Assembly: GCF_003814875.1 (NCBI RefSeq)
Contig: NZ_RKQF01000002.1
Span: 124,001-188,000 of the forward strand
Origin: Streptomyces sp. Ag109_O5-1
GTDB lineage: Bacteria; Actinomycetota; Actinomycetes; Streptomycetales; Streptomycetaceae
DNA length: 64,000 nucleotides
Direction: 5' to 3'
In this document: piece by piece, positions 59,777-64,000 of the stretch
How positions within the stretch are numbered: the stretch's first letter is position 1
How the letters are laid out: each line of letters opens with the position of its first letter
Position numbers and translations under genes: made by a program
The notes under the pieces: model-generated
What the model saw: only the letters and a program-made list of their open reading frames with translations
Told to the model about the DNA's origin: nothing
Databases searched by the model: none

Positions 59777-61636
59777 TCACCCGGCGGCGGTGAGCGCCCC
59801 CAGGGCACTCGCCTGGGTCCGCCAGTCGGTCTGGTTCGGGCTGGTGCCGGCCCAGCGCTCGCCGAGGGCGTTGAGGGAGGTCCGGTCCTGCGCCCACAGG
59901 GTGTCCGCCTGCTTCTGCACGTAACTCCGGTACGTACTGGAGCCGGTGGCGGTCGCCAGGTCGGCGAGGTTCCGCATGAAGACGCCCTTGAACTGCTTCT
60001 GGTTGTCGTCGCAGGACGCCGAGCCGACGTCGCAGGACTCGGTGAGCACTCCGCCGACGGTCAGTGCCGAGTTGCCGACCGCGGCATCGGCCAGGGTCCG
60101 CGCGGAGGTCAGCAGGGAGCTGTCACCGGTCGACTTCCACAGTTCGGTGAAGCCGCCGATGGCCAGCCCCTGGTTGTAACTCCAAACGGTGGAACCGTTG
60201 TTGGCGCAGGCCGAGGTAAGCCCGTCGTTCACGAGCCCCGAAGAGTTGATCATCCCGCTCGCCCTGTACCAGGCCGCGGCCGTGGTCGCCCGCTGGAGCC
60301 ACACGGTGTCGCCCGGGATACGCTGGTGCAGTGCGGTGGTCAGCCACAGGTACTGCCCGTTCGTCACCGCGTTCTTGTAGGTCCGCTCACGGTCCCACCA
60401 GACGCCACCAGCGCAGGTGCCGGTGTCCCAGTACTGCTGGACGTAGTTGGTGATGGTCACCGCCTCGTTGAGATACCGGGCGTCGCCGGTGTGGTCGTAC
60501 GCGTCGATCCAGGCGATGGCCCACCAGCCCGAGTCGTCGATGGAACGGCTGATGAAGTCGCCCTCGATCGCGTCCGAACTGCGCACCCCGGCGGCGAAGG
60601 CGCCCTTGTTCTGGTCGAAGGTGCGCGCGATGACCCAGTCGTAGTCGTGCGTGCCGGTGGTCTTCGCGAAGTCGATGAGGGCGGTGAGGGTGGCGGCCGA
60701 GTTCCACCAACTGCTCGGCCACCAGCCGTTGTAGGGGTCGTACGAGGTCATCAGGGTGTCCGCCGCCGCGCGCGCCCTGGTCGGTGCGGGCCTGACCCAT
60801 GCGGTGCAGCTGCCCTCGTTGTGGCTCGCCTCCCGGCCACAGGCGCGGACCGCGCCGCCGTAGAGGAGGCCGCGCGGGTCGCGAGTGGCGTACATCGCGG
60901 TACGGGTGCCGGTGGCTCCGGACGGGGTGGACGTACGGCCGAGGGAGGAGCCGTCCGGCCAGGTCGAGCCGCCGTCCCAGGAGCGGTCCAGCCAGATCTC
61001 GTCACCGGCGCCGCCGCTGTCGATGCTCGCCCAGGCCATGGAGTTCTGCTGGTCGACGTGGAGCCGGATGGTGCGGCCGTAGAGGGTGGTGGACGGTACC
61101 GGCAGGTCGTCGCCGGCCGCCCGGTCCGCGCTCGTGCCGTCGCAGAGGGTGTCGCAGGCGGTGGGGTAGACCCAGTTCGTGCAGCCGACCCCGGACGCGT
61201 CGCCGCAGGCCCGGACCAGGCCACGGCGATGGTTTCGGGGGTCGGTGATGTTGTACATCAGCGTCCTGGTGCCGGTCCAGGTGCCCGGGATGCTGGCCTT
61301 GCCGAGCAGTCCCTCCCAGGTGGCGCCGCCGTCCCAGGAGCGGTCCAGCCACACCGAGTCCCCGGTCACGCCGTCGTCGATGCTGGCCCACGCCATGTCG
61401 TCCGCGTCGGACACGTGCAGTTCCAGGCGGCGGCCGTTGAGGTCCTTGTCCGGTACCGGGAAGGTCTCCTGCCGGGCCTGCGAAGGGTCGAGCGTGTCAC
61501 AGGTCAGGACGCAGACCTGGGTGGCGGCGGACGCGGGGGGCGCGGCCGGCACCAGGGCGGCGAACGCGAGCGCGGCCGCGAGGAGAAGGCCGAGAAGGCG
61601 TGGTATGACAACGATGTCCGAGCGGCGTGAGTGCAC
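59777..61636 (-). CDS. Secreted GH76 alpha-1,6-mannanase-like enzyme
   Basis: About 619 residues from GTG 61636 (GTG 61657 is an alternative). The signal peptide is IPRLLGLLLAAALAFAALVPAAPPASAA. Two similar beta modules of about 120 residues follow (LELHVSDADDMAWASIDDGVTGDSVWLDRSWDGGATW; IRLHVDQQNSMAWASIDSGGAGDEIWLDRSWDGGSTW). The GH76 (alpha/alpha)6 barrel has YDPYNGWWPSSWWNSAATLTALIDF and the catalytic Asp pair in ISRSIDDSGWWAIAWIDAYD. It would cleave alpha-1,6-mannan, for example of fungal walls. Divergent from the GH78 gene. Confidence 0.92.
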   Translation of the reverse strand: MHSRRSDIVVIPRLLGLLLAAALAFAALVPAAPPASAATQVCVLTCDTLDPSQARQETFPVPDKDLNGRRLELHVSDADDMAWASIDDGVTGDSVWLDRSWDGGATWEGLLGKASIPGTWTGTRTLMYNITDPRNHRRGLVRACGDASGVGCTNWVYPTACDTLCDGTSADRAAGDDLPVPSTTLYGRTIRLHVDQQNSMAWASIDSGGAGDEIWLDRSWDGGSTWPDGSSLGRTSTPSGATGTRTAMYATRDPRGLLYGGAVRACGREASHNEGSCTAWVRPAPTRARAAADTLMTSYDPYNGWWPSSWWNSAATLTALIDFAKTTGTHDYDWVIARTFDQNKGAFAAGVRSSDAIEGDFISRSIDDSGWWAIAWIDAYDHTGDARYLNEAVTITNYVQQYWDTGTCAGGVWWDRERTYKNAVTNGQYLWLTTALHQRIPGDTVWLQRATTAAAWYRASGMINSSGLVNDGLTSACANNGSTVWSYNQGLAIGGFTELWKSTGDSSLLTSARTLADAAVGNSALTVGGVLTESCDVGSASCDDNQKQFKGVFMRNLADLATATGSSTYRSYVQKQADTLWAQDRTSLNALGERWAGTSPNQTDWRTQASALGALTAAG

Positions 61637-61933
61637 CGGGGCTCGCCTCGATTTCACGATGGGGGATGACGGTCGGTGCGCGTGACGGGGGCCGAGGGCT
61701 CCGGCCGGGCCCGGCCCGAATCGAGGCACTGGTCCATACCGGTCTGCGAGGCAGTGAACCGGCTTGGCGAGGCCCTGTCAATGCCGCAAGGGCGCATCGT
61801 TCCATGGGAGTTGAGAGACGGCCGTGACGGGTTGACACCCGGTTTTCGGGCGCCCATCATCGGTGGAACTTCGGCGAGGTTCCTCGTGCGTCCAGCTGCC
61901 GCAACAGACACGGGGCTTCGCACGGCACGTTTT

Positions 61934-61945
61934 TGAATCGTTTCA
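61934..61945. promoter_or_regulatory. LacI-type operator candidate
   Basis: TGAATCGTTTCA differs at one base from the TGAAACGTTTCA palindrome used by many LacI-family sugar regulators. It lies 45 bp before the GH78 start, in the gap divergent to GH76. Confidence 0.55.
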
Positions 61946-61990
61946 GATGCTGCGTTTCCAGGCACCCGCGCCCCCACCCAGGAGGTCTCC

Positions 61991-64000
61991 ATGCGCCGTC
62001 GCTCACCACTGAGCAGACCGCCGGGCCGGCACCATCTGCTCGGTCTCGCCGTCCTCGCGGCCACCGTGCTCGCCACGGGCCCGGTCCCCGCCACCGAAGC
62101 CGTACCGATGTCCGCCAAGGAGACCCCGCCGGACGCCCGGACCGCGGCGGTCGACCCCCTGAACTACTCGCCGACCTCACGCACCCTCAAGCCGACCGCC
62201 GTCTACCGGACGTCCGGCAGCGTCGCGAACCCGCAGAACGTGCTGAGCGGACAGCCGACCCGGATCTCCGGCTCTCAGTCGGCCGTCACCCTCGACTTCG
62301 GCAAAGAGGTCGGCGGCCTGACAACGTTATCCTTCGGGAGTACGAGTGACAGCGGGCAACGGGTCGGCCTGGCCTTCAGCGAGTCGTCCCTGAACGTGGG
62401 AAACAACAGCGACCGCAGCAGCGGCCGCGACGGCGAAGACGGCGCCCTCTACGCCACGGCCCCCGCGGGCGGCACCTACACCGTCCCCACCGCTCAACTC
62501 CGTGGCGGATTTCGCTATTTGACCGTCTTCCTGGACACCTCTGGCTGGGTGGACCTCAAGGGCGTCAGTCTCGCCTTCACCGCGGCACCCGGGAAGTCGG
62601 ACCCGGCCGACTACCCCAACTACTTCCACTCCAGCGACGACCTGCTCAACCGCATCTGGTACGCCGGGGCCTACACGGTGCAGCTCGACACGATCGCCCC
62701 GGACCAGGGCCGCGCCTGGCCCCCGCCGGCCTCGGCCTGGGACAACGGCGCGACCGTCGGCGTGGGCGACTCCGTCCTGGTCGACGGCGCCAAGCGCGAC
62801 CGCACAGTGTGGCCCGGCGACATGGGCATCGCCGGACCCACGCAGTACGCGTACTCGGGCGACCTCACCTCGACCCGCAACGCGCTCACGACGATGTACG
62901 ACGCGCAGTCGGCGGACGGCGAAATCCCGTGGTCGGGGCCGCCGTTCAACCTCACCGGCTCGGACACCTACCACACCTGGACGCTGCTGGGCACGTCGAC
63001 GTACTACACGTACACCGCCGACCGGACGTGGCTGGACTCCGAATGGGCCAACTACAAGCGCGGGATGGCCTTCATCACCAACAAGATCGACGGCCACAAC
63101 CTGCTCGACGTGACCCGCACCCAGGACTGGGCCCGCGTCGGTCAGGGCGGTGAGAACATCTCCGCCAACGCGCTGCTCTACGCCGCGCTCAAGGGCGGCG
63201 CGACCCTGGCCACGGCCGAGGGCGACAGCGCACTCGCCGCGAGCTGGACCGGCGAGGCGGACGCGATCAAGGCCGCGGCCAACTCCCGGCTGTGGGACGG
63301 CTCGAAGGGCATGTACAAGGACAACCCCACCAGCGGTCTGTACCCGCAGGACGGCAACTCCCTCGCGGTCTGGTACGGATTGACCGATTCGGCGGCCAAG
63401 GCGCGGAGCGTCGTCGCTGGGCTCGGGAGGAACTGGGGCGCGTACGGCCCCACCACCCCCGAATGGGGCGGCAACGTCTCGCCGTTCGCGGGCGGTATGG
63501 AGCTCAACGCCCGCTTCACGGCGAACGACGACTACACCGCCCTCGACCAGATCCGGCGCACCTGGGGCCACATGCTCGACAGCGACATCGGCACGAAGAG
63601 CACCTTCTGGGAGGGCGTCAAGGCTGACGGCGGCCTGGCCTACGGCGGTTCGTTCATGAGCCTGGCCCACGGCTGGTCCTCGGCCCCCACCTCCACGCTC
63701 ACCTTCGACGTGCTGGGCACCGCACCCGAGTCGGCGACGGGCGCCTACCGCTTCGTCCCGCACCCCGGCGACCTGACCAGCGCCGAGGGGCGTATCACCC
63801 TGCCCCAGGGCGCCGTCGACGCCTCCTGGTCCCGCGACCCCGCCGCCGGCACCTACTCGGCGCACCTGACCAGCCCGTCCGGCACCAGCGGCCGGATCGG
63901 CGTCCCGAAGTTCGACGGCGGCGACGTCTCGGTCTCCGTGAACGGCACCGTCGTCTGGAGCAACGGAACCTTCACGCCCGCCTCCGGCATCACCGGCGCG
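61991..64000 (+). CDS. Secreted GH78-type alpha-L-rhamnosidase, 3' cut by window
   Basis: 670 residues visible from ATG 61991, preceded by GGAGG; open to the last base. The signal region is RRRSPLSRPPGRHHLLGLAVLAATVLATGPVPATEA. A beta domain follows (VTLDFGKEVGGLTTLSFGSTS, LRGGFRYLTVFLDTSGWVDL). The six-hairpin barrel has DTIAPDQGRAWPPPASAWDNGATVGVGDSVLVDGAKRDRTVWPGDMGI, SGDLTSTRNALTTMYD, WANYKRGMAFI and STFWEGV. Its acidic residues are in the places of GH78 general acid/base. Codon 113 is TTA (62327-62329), rare in Streptomyces and read by the bldA tRNA. Likely controlled by a LacI-type protein. Confidence 0.88.
   Translation, partial: MRRRSPLSRPPGRHHLLGLAVLAATVLATGPVPATEAVPMSAKETPPDARTAAVDPLNYSPTSRTLKPTAVYRTSGSVANPQNVLSGQPTRISGSQSAVTLDFGKEVGGLTTLSFGSTSDSGQRVGLAFSESSLNVGNNSDRSSGRDGEDGALYATAPAGGTYTVPTAQLRGGFRYLTVFLDTSGWVDLKGVSLAFTAAPGKSDPADYPNYFHSSDDLLNRIWYAGAYTVQLDTIAPDQGRAWPPPASAWDNGATVGVGDSVLVDGAKRDRTVWPGDMGIAGPTQYAYSGDLTSTRNALTTMYDAQSADGEIPWSGPPFNLTGSDTYHTWTLLGTSTYYTYTADRTWLDSEWANYKRGMAFITNKIDGHNLLDVTRTQDWARVGQGGENISANALLYAALKGGATLATAEGDSALAASWTGEADAIKAAANSRLWDGSKGMYKDNPTSGLYPQDGNSLAVWYGLTDSAAKARSVVAGLGRNWGAYGPTTPEWGGNVSPFAGGMELNARFTANDDYTALDQIRRTWGHMLDSDIGTKSTFWEGVKADGGLAYGGSFMSLAHGWSSAPTSTLTFDVLGTAPESATGAYRFVPHPGDLTSAEGRITLPQGAVDASWSRDPAAGTYSAHLTSPSGTSGRIGVPKFDGGDVSVSVNGTVVWSNGTFTPASGITGA

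Noticed and set aside
59340..59897. Minus-strand frame with a long Lys-Pro repeat
   Set aside because: It is only the other strand of the GGCTTC microsatellite. The flanking residues have no protein-like character and there is no ribosome site.
59714..61630. 638-codon + strand frame
   Set aside because: It is antisense to the GH76 gene, whose signal peptide, repeats and catalytic motif are clear. Long antisense frames are normal in high-GC DNA.
1..64000. tRNA, rRNA, replication origin or telomere sequences
   Set aside because: No cloverleaf, rRNA segment, DnaA-box cluster or telomere-like palindrome array was recognised on either strand.

Overview
This is high-GC actinobacterial DNA, almost certainly Streptomyces. 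The evidence is the GC-rich third codon positions, GTG/TTG starts, actinobacterial families (DUF6192, DUF6215, DUF6924, Imm45-like, PadR/TetR/MarR singletons), CTAG-targeting IS701 elements, a DasR-type box before a chitinase, and a TTA codon in a rhamnosidase gene. No rRNA, tRNA, replication or housekeeping gene is visible. The density of nested insertion sequences and broken genes suggests a chromosome arm or a large plasmid; that is inference.

Layout. (1) 1-4.6 kb: the cut-off end of one IS, then an IS5-family element whose transposase is split by a complete group II intron on the opposite strand. (2) 4.8-8.2 kb: a PucR regulator divergent from a ferredoxin reductase/fatty acid desaturase operon. 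(3) 8.2-16.2 kb: small regulator/effector pairs (TetR-methyltransferase, TetR-SnoaL, MerR-DUF3291), each with a visible dyad in the shared promoter, mixed with decayed genes and IS remnants. (4) 16.2-25.4 kb: an IS701-family element with 134-bp terminal inverted repeats, an RHS C-terminal remnant with a coupled candidate immunity gene, an IS481 gene cut by a second copy of the first IS (5-bp target duplication), a VOC/WYL pair and an ISL3 element. (5) 25.5-32.2 kb: small secreted and membrane proteins and several pseudogenes (exonuclease, actin-like protein, membrane protein). (6) 32.2-34.5 kb: an intact MarR-MFS-DUF1330 operon. (7) 34.5-44.5 kb: HEAT-type, Imm45-like and DUF6924 proteins, a degenerate GyrB-like ATPase and single-gene fragments. 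(8) 45.1-49.4 kb: an FtsX-type ABC exporter with a divergent PadR repressor and twin operators. (9) 49.4-55 kb: IS fragments, a DUF6215 membrane protein, a SMI1/KNR4 protein and a nickel-exporter fragment. (10) 55.1-64 kb: a carbohydrate region with GH19 chitinase, Atu4866/amidohydrolase genes, GH76 and GH78 enzymes.

Two patterns run through the window. Many non-IS genes carry one or two single-base frameshifts or nonsense changes, several in G/C homopolymers. These are either real decay in dispensable DNA or residual assembly errors, and raw reads are needed to tell. Perfect hexanucleotide repeats inside coding frames also give (Ser-Asp)9, His-Ser/His-Gly and (Gly-Phe)15 tracts.

The intact modules are mostly self-contained: lipid desaturation, efflux under local repressors, and secreted polysaccharide degradation. 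Several proteins of immunity-type families have no toxin partner in view.
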